A DNA stretch of 64,000 bases from Theristus sp. LFF4_11 (taxonomy: Eukaryota > Nematoda > Chromadorea > Monhysterida > Xyalidae), in assembly GCA_030248135.1 (NCBI GenBank), contig JASANC010004304.1, positions 1 to 64,000 on the forward strand, read 5' to 3'. The notes beneath the pieces were generated by a model. It did not search any database. It saw only the letters and a list, made by a program, of their open reading frames with translations, and had not been told where the DNA came from. Position 1 is the first letter of the stretch; each line of letters begins with the position of its first letter. Position numbers and translations under genes: made by a program. Positions 1 to 10,919 of this stretch are shown in pieces.

Positions 1-2165
1 TCAGTCGCAGAACCATAACAAAACGCAACAATTCAAAAAAAAGAAGAAACGAACCGCATTTCAAGCCGGCAAGATAGAAAGCGGGTCGATCGATCCACTG
101 ATGGATGGCAGCGAGGCAACGGGCACAAATGCGCACACGACTGCCGCCGGCAGCAAGCGGCATTCGGTAGAGTTGGTGCACGTGGAACCTGCACGCGGCA
201 CACGCACGTCGTGGCGGCATTGGACGCACGAACGGCGACGCGTCCGTTGTGCCACTGCACTCGTCTTCGGCGACAATGGGCGATGGCGAAATCGCATGAT
301 TGCTGCACTGATCGGCACTCTGCAATGGCGTCGTCGGCGGCAGCGCTTTCTCTGCGTTTTCAGCCTGCAATGAAAAAAGCTACAAAGCAAGCTTTCCACT
401 GAGCCTGTTTTTTAGAGCATTTCAACAAAGAGCCCACACCGACCAACTGATCAGCGATCCAGTGCGGCAGCTGCGGCGACGCAAACGCGTAACTGAAGTC
501 GGTGCTCAAGCGAACGCTCGACTTCACCAGTCGGCCGCTTCGCGATCGCCGTTCGTTGGCGGCATTCGAGTCAATCGGTTCGTGCTGGGGTTTTCCTGAC
601 GTCTCATTCAACAGAACGACAGGCGATATGCAGTCAGTAGCCGTTTGAGCATCGTTGTTGTCGATGAGTATAGTGCTAGCCGTTGTCGCACAATCAACAG
701 TGGCAACGGGGACAGAGACTGGTGCGTCTGCAGAAGTACTCCCAGTTGGTGATGTGGTCGCCAACGTCTGCGTGTGCACTATTCCTGGCGCTGACGCATG
801 TTCGCTCACCACAGGATCACCAGTTGAACCACCAGATGCAGTGCACCCAGACTCTGTTGATTTGATGCCTATCATTGATGCATCATTATTCTTGTGCGAC
901 TGGATTTCAGATGCGTTTAAATGATGACGAACGTCGTTTGCACCGCCCGCAATATTCTGATCGTCCGGTTGCGTTGCAGTTGCAATCGAGTGTTCAGCAG
1001 CAACAGCGATTGCCTTCGTCGTCAGCGCTTGTGTCGGCCAGTCGCCCACGAAGTCGGCACCGGCATACTTTCGATTCAGTTTTACGCTGCGGCTGCTCTT
1101 GCGAACTGGCGACTCAACTGCTGTCGTTGCGGGCGCACACTGCTGATAAGTGATTCGATTCTGATTGCATACCGATGCACTGGCATTCGACGTTGGTTCG
1201 AGCGGCATCAGCGATGTTGGAGTTGCACGGGCACATTGAACGGGGCACGATGTTGAGGTGGATGTGAATGTGGATGTTGAAGATACAGTTGATGCTGTTG
1301 TTGATGCTGAAGCTGGTGTTGACGGTGTTGTTGATGTTGACACTGGTGTTGACGTTGACGTAGATGATGGTGTTGATGTATCGCAACTGGTGTTCAATAC
1401 TGACTCGACCGATTGCGCCGCTGACTCAGCTGGCTAAACAACGCGTGTCATTTAAGGAATGAAGCAACGCTGTTTATAAACATTTTGCACCTTTTCTGCT
1501 CTGAAAGTTGAACCACTCCTTGCGAAAAAACTTTGGACTGCTTTCCTTGATTAACCCAAAAATCAATCAAACATAACATAACATGATAAATGAACGCCAT
1601 TTATTAGCAGCATACCTGGATGACTTCCGCAGATGGTTGATCAACACAACCCGTTTCTTTTTCTGGTGTTGCCCCCTTTGTCAACGGTTCACCAAATGCC
1701 ATTTTTCGGTAGTCACATCGTTTCACGTTTCTTCGAATGGCTAGAAGAGACACAGTTTTTTTATTTTTTTTGTTGGTTTTATCGCCTGAATAGTTTTTTG
1801 CAACAGAATTTCCACCGTTAAAAAAAGAACGAACCCCACCAAAATGTTACATCCTACAGCCACACCACAACAGCAGTCACCAAATGCGTGCCGACCGTAT
1901 TTTGCAGCTGCACGCTCCAATGGGTTTGGCGCCGCGCATTGCCTTCGCGCTGGTGTGACGTGCGCGCATTTTTGTGTTCTGCTTTCCGCCGACGCCTTCT
2001 GTTGAGCGTGATCGTGTTTCTCAATGTTTCTGCGTTGCTGCGCCAGCCGTTGACAACGCGCCAAGAACGAGTCGATCGGCTCACTGTTGTCCAGGTCGGG
2101 CAGATACCAAACAGGGGCGACAATGGGCGTCACGCAAGAGCTGGACCCCCCGCGGCACCGCTCCT
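1..2165 (-). CDS. Unrecognised Ser/Thr-rich gene with Cys4 motif, partial at left edge
   Basis: I do not recognise this gene. Three exons join in phase on the minus strand: about 2165-1858, 1433-444 and 364 down to the window edge (a possible GTTCGT donor lies near 52). Each has a good acceptor (CTATTTCAG, TTGTTTAG, CATTGCAG). The middle exon encodes a long Ser/Thr/Ala-rich region containing two related basic segments, SSRSVKLNRKYAGADF and SRSGRLVKSSVRLSTDF, which look like a repeated motif. The last exon holds CAAC, then 21 residues, then CARC, followed by a hydrophobic/Trp stretch (AAIHQW). That spacing suggests a treble-clef or GATA-like zinc site. A nuclear or chromatin protein is a guess only. 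The true start lies upstream of 2165 and the end lies outside the window. Confidence 0.5.
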
Positions 2166-3831
2166 CTGAAATAGCGAAGTGGTAAATATTATTTTATAGT
2201 ATATTATCCACAGTTTGCGTTTTGCAACTCAAGGCTTTCGCAGGCGTCGAAAGGACACTAGTTTCAATCTTCATGTGGTGATTCAAAATGGGCCAAGTGG
2301 TCCGGTTCTAGTTGGGGGACTCGGCTCGGATTATACCAATTTTTAATTCCTGCATTATGAAAGAAACTGTATACCTGTTCGCGCATTATTATGACTCTGA
2401 CAGAACTAAAATTTAAAAAAAAATTAACGCAAGTTGGAAATAGTAAAATCCTAGGCAAGCGAGTAAATCAGTCGGATCGCCTGTATGTTGTGCAAAAACC
2501 CAGTTTTTTCTGTCATTGTCTTGTCATGAGATGAGAGAACGAAACGATGACATGGCAAAAGACCAACCAGACAGTGAGAAAGGCATGCCTGGCGATGGTT
2601 GGGGCCCTTCATGGTGACGTCTTTGCTGCGCTTTGTCTACCGCCCCGTTTGTCTGGAAAATTGTCGGGTTTGGACTTTTTTATTGGAAACCCATACGTAT
2701 GAACACTACAACTTCATTCAAACAAGAAAAGCATGGTACGTGTAAATTTCCAACGCAACAGTCCAAAACAATTAAAACAATGGAAACCTGATTCATATCG
2801 TGAACCGCAACTGATTGGGATGTGTTGCTTTTATCGGCCGCGTCAATTGGCAACGTGTACAATCGTCCTCGAGGTCCATTTGGTCCAGAACGCATTTGGT
2901 TTACTTTTTTAATTAACTCGATTCTTGTTCCGATTTCAATATTTTTGCACGTTGGAACCTGACAGCATTTTTATAATTTGAAAAAAAAGTTCAAACCAAA
3001 CAGATAAAAAATACAAAAATAAGTGAACGAATAACAACAAAAAAACCTGAATGGTTTCGTCTCCATGGCCAAGTAAATGATTCAAGCATCGAGTGACGTG
3101 ACATGAAAGATTATATTCACAAAAATTGCACAACGCTCGCTTTACTGTTTGCCCGTCGTCGCGAATTTCGAAATTGAATGTGAAATAGTTCGCCAGCAAA
3201 GTTTCCATCGCCATTCTGGACTAGAAAGAGCAGGCGGCCCAAGGCAACGTTAGGCTTGCTTTGGAGTTTTGTGAATGTGCTTAAGCATAGTTGGGGTTGG
3301 CACAAGAAAAAAACGGTTTCTTTTCCGTTTTAAAACTTTTTTTTTCAGAAAATAAACATTTTTTCCTGAAAAAATAAACAACCGTTTTTTAACGTAAAAA
3401 TTTTCAAACTTCGTGGTCAAAAATCACAATTCATCGTTTGATTGATAAAATATAAAATTATATTTTTGGAAAAACGGTGGAGTGAACTTTTTCGTCGAAC
3501 TGAACTGGTGAAGCAACATTTTGCAGAATGCAGAAGTGGCTCCTAAAGCTTCATTACTAAAGCGCACGCGCACGCGGCATCGGCATGCTCATGCTCATAA
3601 TCCACTAGCGCACGTGCACACGCTCCGGCCCCAACAAGAACTTGTTCAAAACGCAATTGTTCTGACATCTTCCTTCTTCAAAAGGCTTGGCTTAGGTTAG
3701 GATTAGGTCAGATTTATGTTTAGCTTTGAATTAGGCTTTAGGATTAGGTTTTGGTTTTGGCTAGTTTAGGCAACGTCTGCCAACATCAGTGGTTTGTTTT
3801 AGTACGACAGGCCAACCCCTTGGCTTCTTTC
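2166..3831. other. Intergenic, AT-rich, no gene seen
   Basis: No open frame here shows coding character. Around 2222-2420 lies a reverse-oriented copy of a ~220 bp dispersed repeat also seen at 14180-14285, 16690-16905, 52786-53005 and 58938-59115; a segment reading roughly GAATTGCCACATAAAG identifies it. At 3685-3770 there are TTAGGATTAGG-like runs that reappear inverted at 57380-57470. A 5' exon of the left-edge gene may be hidden here but was not identified. Confidence 0.4.
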
Positions 3832-5873
3832 TTAGGGAAAAAAATTCCGGATTTTTTTTAAATTATAGATAAAAAACATTCTTCAAAAATTTTTTTTACA
3901 AGTTAGGTTCGTTCGAAGCTTCTCGTCGAGCTGAGTTCAGCAAGACCGTTTTCATAAACTTGAAACATAAACGAGAGTTGATGCTTGTGCTTGCTAAACG
4001 AAAGTTTTTGCTCAAATCGGCTTTGTGAACCAGTAGCGAAAGTGCGGGGGGGGGTGGGGCCTGGGGGTAGGGTTAGGGGCTTTGAAAAAAAATTTTTTTT
4101 TTATTTTTTTTGTTTTTTTTTTAAATTTGAATTTTTTTTTCAAACTTAAAAAAAATTTGAAAAATTTTTCTTCTACTTTGCTCTGAAAATTCGATGTAAC
4201 GATGTAACGATGTAACGTTTATCGTACCAAGGTAGTCACACGATGCCGAAGCATCGAAATAGGTAATACCCGTTAGTACAAAATACAATGAAACAATCAA
4301 TAACATCACGCATTAACCACCACACGAACAAAACACGATGAACTGACTGAGCTGACTGAGCTGAGGTTCTGAGAATTTGAATTTTGAACTTTTTTCAAAA
4401 CAAGTTATCAATCACGAAAACTGTCACACACGACGAAACATTAACAAATAAAATAACTAGCGAGAATCAAACTCATGACTGCCCGATCAAAACTGTTCAA
4501 AACAAAACAGATAATCCACTTCATCGACGATACGAATACGAACTCAAACTGCCGCACAATCTCAGTGCACAAGACGAAACTCGACTGGCTTCTGAAGTTT
4601 CTGACGTATTAACAAAAGAAATCCTGAAAGAACACAAAAGGATTAGCAACGGAACACCACAAACATTTTCCGACCACAAGCAGGGCAATGTTGGCAAGTT
4701 TAGAAAAAGTTGAAGTGAAAGGGGACATTGAACACAATGTAATTGTTTGTTTGTTTTTCTTTTTCTTTTTTTTAAAGCAAGAATGTTTAATGGACCTAAG
4801 ATGAATTTATCAATTCGCAAAGTTTTTCTCAATGGGAAAGGAAGAGCAACGGAGAGCGGCATCCCCAGGTCCACGGAAATCAAGCCAGAAGGGAGGGGAA
4901 ACGTGTCGCAATAAATTTATGGATGAGTTGAGATTCGTTTGCAAGTTGAGATTCGTTTGCAAGTTTCGATTTATGGCATAATTTTTTGAAAGTTCAAACC
5001 AAATTTTCTTCCCAACTTCTTTGTGTGCTTAGGTACATGTCATTATTTGGTCATTTTGACCGACGTACTCCATGTTTTTCGATTTGGATGACTTCTAGAG
5101 TCAATTTTTAGCGTTGAAATGACTTAACTGAATTGAAATATCGTTTCAGAAATCGTTTTCTTGCAACTTAGAACATGTTTTTTCAGTCGGTAGGCCATGA
5201 GATGAACATGATATCTTGTTGATTGGCGTACGTTATAGGTCTACAATGGAGTTGTGCGATATATTGTTAAACAATTGGAGCGGGGATGTTGGTTAATACC
5301 ACATCACACGACCGTTTTTCAGATACCCGATAACATGGCCACATGTTAAAACTTGCGTGCTGAGCTAAACTAACGTGTTAAACTTGCGTCTGTCAGTTGC
5401 CCGCAACGTGATCGCGAAATCATGGTACGTGTTTTCGATACGATGATTTGAAGAGTGGGCTCTCGCCATGTGGCAGATAGCATAGCTGGTTGAACCTGAA
5501 AGTAAGTGTCTTGGGGGGGGGGGCGACCGGGTCGACAGGGGTTGCCGACTTAGCTACAGCAAACAGGAATTTTTGAACACAGTCAAATTTTGGTAATTTT
5601 CTAAAGAGGAACAACTAAGAACGGTTCAATATTCAAGTACACGTCGAAAATTGTCCTGTTTTACTGTTGAAAATGCAACTTTCCCTCTATGAAATGGACA
5701 TAATTTCAATAAAACACGATTTTCGCTCTTATAGTTTTTCGGATCGTTCTGAAAATAGTCTAGATGAACTCAGCTCGACGAGACGCTTCGAACAAACCTA
5801 ACTTGTAAAAAAAATTTTTTTTTTTAAATTTTTTTAATTTAAAAAAAAAATCCGGATTTTTTTCCCCTAACCC
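3832..5873. mobile_element. ~2 kb terminal-inverted-repeat element
   Basis: The two ends are inverted copies of about 120 bp. The left end (3832-3960) runs TTAGGG, A-tract, TCCGGA, T/A-rich tract, then ACAAGTTAGGTTCGTTCGAA and a CTCGTCGAGCTGAGTTCA segment. The right end (5752-5873) is its reverse complement and finishes in CCCTAACCCTAGG. A partial relative lies at 57156-57655. The interior is AT-rich with a G-run at 4045-4078 and one coding-like island (4384-4713). No transposase was recognised, so it is probably non-autonomous. The exact boundaries and target duplication are unclear because of homopolymer tracts. Confidence 0.6.
4384..4713 (+). CDS. Coding-like island inside the TIR element, function unknown
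   Basis: An open frame of about 109 codons ends at TGA 4711-4713. It has purine-rich first codon positions and a plausible soluble, charged composition (RRYEYELKLPHNLSAQDETR, then a helix-like LTKEILKEHKRI segment). It contains no internal Met and opens on TTG, so it can only be a downstream exon, a fossil or a chance frame. It sits wholly inside the 3832-5873 element. That makes a decayed element protein or a captured host exon possible. I recognise no family. Confidence 0.2.
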   Translation: MNFFQNKLSITKTVTHDETLTNKITSENQTHDCPIKTVQNKTDNPLHRRYEYELKLPHNLSAQDETRLASEVSDVLTKEILKEHKRISNGTPQTFSDHKQGNVGKFRKS

Positions 5874-5952
5874 TAGGTGGGGGGGGGTCCACCCCCCCCC
5901 CTCAGCCGAAAATCCTGCCCGTGCACGGGCAGATACCCGTGTAGATTCGAGG

Positions 5953-6507
5953 ACATTTCGCACAAGGACATTTGGCACACGGACTTCTCGCACACGGACA
6001 TTTCGCACAACGGACATTTCGCACACGGACATTTCGCACAAGGACATTTCGCACAACGGACATTTCGCACACGGACATTTCGCACACAGACTTTTCGCAC
6101 ACGGACATTTCGCACACGGACATTTCGTACAACGGACATTTCGCACAACGGATATTTCGCACACGGACATTTCGCACAAAGGACATTTCGCACAAAGGAC
6201 TTTTCGCACACGGACGTTTCACACAAGACTTTTTGCACACGGACATTTCGCACACGGACATTTCGCACAACGGTCATTTGGCACAAAGGATATTTCGCAC
6301 AACGGACATTTCGCAAACGGACATTTCGCACACGGACATTTCGCTCAAAGGACATTTCGCACAACGGACATTTCGCACACGGACTTTTCGCACACGGACA
6401 TTTCGCACAAAGGACATTTCGCACAACGGACATTTCGCACACGGACATTTCGCACAAAGGACATTTCGCACAACGGACATTTCGCACATGGACTTTTCGC
6501 ACAAACT
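5953..6507. repeat. 15-16 bp minisatellite, left foldback arm
   Basis: About 36 units alternate between three variants: ACATTTCGCACACGG, ACATTTCGCACAACGG and ACATTTCGCACAAAGG. The mix of 15- and 16-bp units shifts phase repeatedly, and no variant contains a stop in most frames. This produces long artificial open frames on both strands, so these should not be called genes. Confidence 0.9.
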
Positions 6508-6709
6508 CTCAAAACGTACATTCTAACAAGGTGCTTTCGGGCACGTTGTTGAACAATTATTTACAGAATTCTTCAAAACTCACTGACTATCTGCTGGTTT
6601 TAAAAAGCAGACATGACGCAGAATAGAATTCCGCAGACGGCCCAAATAAATGAAATGGCATTTGTTTTTTTATTAATTGATGTTGCTCTTGTGTTACCTT
6701 TGTTTTATT

Positions 6710-7177
6710 TACCTTATTACCTCTAATAAACCCCCATGGGGGTTTATTTCTTCAGCGACTTCTGGGGGTGGGGGTTTATTTTGGGGGATGGGGTTATTTT
6801 GGGGGGGTATTTTTTGGGGGGGGGGTTATTTGCAAACAAATTCTAGGAATGGGGGTTTGTTGAAAAATGGCAAAAATACCTTGCATGGCAGGCAAGAAAG
6901 TCGCAGAAACTTCTACTTTTCACAGAGATTTCCTTTTGTAACAGCCCTTTGTAATGAAATTACCACTAACTCATCCCTTTGGAGCCTTTGGTAGCACAAT
7001 TTCACCAATGTCACTGCATTCAGCCACTGAATTCGCTAGGTATGTGTTTCAAACAGGTTTCTAATAAACCCCCATGGGGGTTTATTTTTTTGGGGGGGAT
7101 TATTTGGAACTTGTCGAAAGGGTGGGGGTTTATTTGGGCGGGTTAATTTTGGGGGGTTTAATAGAGGTAATACGGTA
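6710..7177. mobile_element. MITE with TACCGTATTACCTCTAATAAACCCC termini, copy 1
   Basis: The termini are ACCTTATTACCTCTAATAAA on the left and its near reverse complement ending GAGGTAATACGGTA on the right. Subterminal palindromes CCCCCATGGGGG occur at 6732 and 7069. The interior matches the second copy at 54648-55089, including a CAAACAGGTTTC-type segment. It is nested in the loop of the foldback element, so it inserted later or was trapped there. Confidence 0.75.
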
Positions 7178-7194
7178 TGTCGTTGTTACTAGGG

Positions 7195-7345
7195 TTGCCG
7201 CGAGACGTGTCTTGTCTCGTCATTTGTCTCGTCTCGCGCTATTTTTGGCTGTCTCGTCTCGTCTCGCGGTTTTTGAAACAGCTGTCTCGTGTCTCGTCTC
7301 GTCTCGCGACCCTCTGTCTCGTGTCTCGTCTCGTCTCGTTACCCT
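7195..7345. repeat. GTCTC-rich short tandem array
   Basis: Irregular repeats of GTCTCGTCTCG and GTGTCTCGTCTCG are interspersed with short spacers such as GCGGTTTTTGAAACAG. It lies in the loop of the foldback element, directly after the nested MITE. Confidence 0.7.
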
Positions 7346-7665
7346 CCGTGTACGCTTGTCGAAGTTGTGTGGAATAAAATAAAGTGTGTTGCGTCAATTG
7401 CGTCATGCGTCAAAAAAAACAATAAATGCAACAAACGGTAACAACGACATAAATAAAACAAACGTAACACAAGAACAAACCAGTTAATAAAAAACAACTA
7501 CGACATTTCATTTATTTGGGCCGTCTGCGGAATTCTATTCTGCGTCATGTCTGCTTTTTAAAACCAGCAGATAGTCAGTGAGTTTTGAAGAATTCTGTAA
7601 ATAATTGTTCAACAACGTGTTCGAAAGCTTATCAGAATGTAAACGTTTTGAAAGTTTGTGCGAAC

Positions 7666-8205
7666 AGTCCGTGTGCGAAATGTCCTTTGTGCGAAATGTC
7701 CGTATGCGAAATGTCCGTGTGCGAAATGTCCTTTGTGCAAAAAGTCCGTATGCGAAAAGTCCGTGTGCGAAATGTCCTTTGTGCGAAATGTCCGTGTGCG
7801 AAATGTCCGTGTGCGAAATGTCCGTTGTGCGAAATGTCCTTTGTGCGAAATGTCCGTGTGCGAAAAGTCCGTGTGCGAAAAGTCCGTTGTGTGAGATGTC
7901 CATGTGCCAAATGTCCTTTGTGCGAAATGTCCTCTGTGCGAAATGTCCGTGTGCGAAATGTCCGTTGTGCGAAATGTCCGTGTGCGAAATGTCCGTTGTG
8001 CGAAATGTCCGTGTGCGAAATGTCCGTGTGCGAAATGTCCTTTGTGCGAAACGTCCGTGTGCGAAATGTCCGTGTGCGAAATGACCGTTGTGCGAAATGT
8101 CCGTGTGCGAAATGTCCGTGTGCGAAACGTCCGTGTGCGAAATGTCCGTTGTGCGAAATGTCCGTGTGCAAGAAGTCCGTGTGCCAAATGTCCTTGTGCG
8201 AAATG
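7666..8205. repeat. 15-16 bp minisatellite, right foldback arm
   Basis: This is the reverse complement of the 5953-6507 array, with units such as TGTGCGAAATGTCCG and TTGTGCGAAATGTCC, about 35 copies. The variant order is not an exact mirror of the left arm, so the two arms have diverged or been remodelled by unequal exchange. Confidence 0.9.
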
Positions 8206-8307
8206 TCCGTTTACCCCCGTGTACCCCCCTCCCCCCCTTTACCTCGACACGGGTACTAGACTCCCCCCCACCCCCCTCCGCGAGAAAACACGGGATCGCA
8301 CCCCCCC

Positions 8308-9261
8308 TAGGGTTGTTAAAAAAAACAAAAATCGTCATTTTTGTTTTTTTTTTTAATTTTTTTTTTTTAAATTTCAAAAATCAAAGTTGTTGTGCTAAAT
8401 CAATCAGGGAGTCCGAAGAACCACATATGATATGCAAGCGCCTCCCGAATGACTCCCATATGACGGAACTTTGCAGATTTTGTTTTGGTGACCTCAATTA
8501 CCCCTTTTCCAAACCGTCACCATGCCTCTTCTTGTGTTTTGACTAGGGTTGTTAAAAAAACAAAAATCGTCATTTTTTTTTTAAATTTTTTTTTTTAAAA
8601 AAATTTCAAAAATCAAAGTTGTGCTAAATCAATCAGGGAGTCCGAAGAACCACATATGATATGCAAGCGCCTCCCGAATGACACCCGTATGGCGGAACTT
8701 TGCAGATTTTGTTTTGGTGACCTCAATTACCCCTTTTCCAAACCGTCACCATGCCTCTTCTTGTGTTTTGACCTCCAAAACGTCACTAATTGTCCCCAGC
8801 TAAGCTAATGCTAAAGTGAAGACAAACATACCGCCTTGAAATTCGATCAATTCTTCTGATGGTGTCGCGACGACACGACACGAAGCAGCAACCAGACAAC
8901 GTAGCGCTTGCAAACGGTGCAGCGAGCACAATCGGACGCTCTGCGAGGCTAATCGTCACCTTATCTGCATCGGAAATGGTAGGCTAAGCTTTGGGACGCT
9001 CAAAAACTTCATCGCAGATGTTGTCGAAGCCTAAAATCAGTCGGTAAAACGGCCCAAAATCGACTGCTAAAGGTTTTACGAGGTATAATCAAAGAAAATT
9101 TTTGTTGAACTTTCGAAAAATTGTGCCAAAATTGAGGTTTTCAGAGCATATTAGAGGAAAATTTTTCGAATTTTTTTTTTAAAAAAAAAATCGGCATTTT
9201 TGTTTTTTTTTTAATCGCTTTTTTTTTTAAAAAAAAATTTCATTTTTGTTTAACAACCCTA
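8308..9261. mobile_element. TAGGGTTGTTAA-type MITE with tandem partial copy
   Basis: A full element spans 8544-9261. It starts TAGGGTTGTTAAAAAAAC and ends with the inverted form TTAACAACCCTA. Just before it, 8308-8543 repeats its first ~235 bp almost exactly (TCAGGGAGTCCGAAGAACC, CAAGCGCCTCCCGAATGAC). This is a tandem partial duplication or a nested insertion. Close copies are at 56427-57155 and, more diverged, at 49544-50361. Only A/T tracts and a short unique core are present, with no coding capacity. Confidence 0.8.
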
Positions 9262-10188
9262 CCCCCCCTCACGGTGGTCAATCTGATCTCAATTTTTTCC
9301 AAAAATACCGTAATTTTTGCATTTTTCTTGATGTTTGTGTCTGTCCCTGCATAGATTTTGTTGTTTCTGACCAAACAAGCACCTTGTTTGCACAAAATAT
9401 TCTGTATTTTACAAGAATTTCTGTGTTTTTCTGAGGCAAAAATTTGGTATTACCCGTGCGATCCCGTGCACCCCCCCCTCACGAAATTTTTCTGCCAGTG
9501 CACCCCCCCTCAGGAAAATTTGCTGCCCGTGCACCCCCCCCCTCACCGAGAAGGCACCTGACCCCCCCCTCTAAAATTTGGCAAACACCCCCCCCCTCAA
9601 CCAAGGTCCCGCTTTCGCTGCTGTTGTGAACTTTTATTTGGGATCGTCTTCGTCTAGGTACGGCCGCTGCTGAGGTCTTTGGTCGTGTCTGACCTGACTT
9701 CGTCAGCCGTTCAATGTTCGGCCGTGTAGCCTTCGGTCGTGCAGGTTTCGGGAACAACAACAACAACATGCGAGCACAATAATGTACAATAATAATAGTG
9801 TACACCCACCCATGCACCGTTCTCCATTCACCTGTTTTTTCAACGTCTCTCCAACTCAGCCTGTTTCTTTTCCGCTTCCTTTTCTTTCTTCCCCCACCCT
9901 TTTCTCCTCTTCCCCTTATTCTTTTACCCCCCCCCCTCCCCCCCCCACGGGGCCCCACGTAACCCCCCCCCCCGGCCGGGACCCTGCCCCGGTTGCCCTG
10001 CCCCAACCCCCTCCCTCCACTCCCGTCCCCGGCTCCAACCCTCCCCAACCTTCCCCCTACCCTTCCCCCTCCCCTCCCCTGTCTCCCCCATCCCCCTCCC
10101 TTTACCCTTATCCCCCGAGTTCTCCCAGCCCGAGGTTACCGGGAATGTTATTCCCGGGCTCCCCTACCAGGGTACCCAGCTTCAGTCT
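9262..10188. repeat. C-rich and polypyrimidine tracts
   Basis: 9468-9605 holds four or five degenerate units built on CCCCCCCTCA separated by short spacers such as CGAAATTTTTCTGCC and GTGCA. 9920-10130 is almost pure C/T with CCCCTCCC runs. Open frames here read as Pro-rich, and on the other strand Gly/Arg-rich, because of base composition. No gene is supported. Confidence 0.7.
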
Positions 10189-10272
10189 CGGAAATGAATC
10201 CGAGACTGGCGGCTTCAGTCTCGGAAATGAATCCAAGACTGGCTTCAGTCTCGGAAATGAATCCGAGACTGA
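10189..10272. repeat. Three tandem hairpin repeats
   Basis: There are three copies of a ~28-30 bp unit. Each contains the near-perfect palindrome CAGTCTCGGA, ATGAA loop, TCCGAGACTG; the middle copy has TCCAAGACTG. The start of each copy is marked by CTTCAGTCTCGG. Each unit could fold as a 10-bp-stem hairpin in DNA or RNA. Confidence 0.85.
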
Positions 10273-10919
10273 TTTTTTCAGCCGGTTTTGCCTGCTTATA
10301 TACGTTTTCTGACTCTCATTAACGTCCGATTTTGACAATTGCAGTGCAATTATTGTTCAAGTTTCCAAAATAATTGTGGTTCAAGAAAATAATTAGCACT
10401 ATGTTTTGCGTTGTATCAGTGAAAAAATTAAAGAAAATTACGCAGATAAATGCAGCAAAACATCGAAATTCGGTCACGATAATTGCGGAACAATTGCAAA
10501 TTAGGCGGTCGTTGCGGTAATTGCACCAGAAAGAATCCTATAAAAACAGCCAACACCGGTCACAAAACTTCACTGTCTTTCCTTCCGCAGTTAACATGGT
10601 CGACTGGCATCACCATCAACCATCAAAACCATCGTTCGTCCAGCTGGCCGTCAGCAAAGCCTCAAAACCCAAACGGGTCATCATCATCACCTCGAGGCCC
10701 GCTGCGACGTTGAGCCTGAGCGTGCACGGCTCCGTCAAACACCAAACACGGGTGCTTCCGCCGACTGGTCATCGTGGTCTCACTCGGTGCTCTCGCCTGA
10801 CATCCCCGAATTGGCACGACGCCGCACGCACGTCGAGTGTGGTGCTCGAACACAAGCTACCGTGAGCTGTGTGACAAAATTATGACAAAATTGCAATGTT
10901 GACACAGGTGCACTCATAG
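10273..10919. other. No confident gene; weak open frames
   Basis: Open frames of 76 and 114 codons (10483-10713 and 10521-10865, +) overlap in different phases. Neither matches a family I know, and neither has convincing flanking splice signals. The region 10560-10860 has higher GC and coding-like composition than its surroundings, so an unrecognised exon is possible. Confidence 0.3.

Larger units (their letters stand above)
5879..8300. mobile_element. Foldback-type element with minisatellite arms
   Basis: Two inverted arms (about 5879-6657 and 7506-8300) flank an ~850 bp loop. The inner part of each arm is unique sequence running from ACAATTATTTACAGAATTC to GACGGCCCAAATAAATG, with its reverse complement at 7506-7615. 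The outer part of each arm is a 15-16 bp tandem array. The tips are C/G-rich and carry the words CACGGG and GGGTGTCC-like runs. Long inverted repeats built from short direct repeats are the hallmark of Foldback elements. The loop contains a nested MITE (6710-7177) and a GTCTC-rich array. No transposase frame was seen. Confidence 0.7.

Noticed and set aside
5760..6626. Long open frames on both strands (up to ~249 codons) in the foldback arms, also at 7535-8546
   Set aside because: They come from a 15-16 bp tandem repeat lacking stops. All frames are open together and the products are monotonous.
9479..10322. Pro-rich and Gly/Arg-rich open frames
   Set aside because: They are a product of C-rich tracts. 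No splice signals or domain support them.
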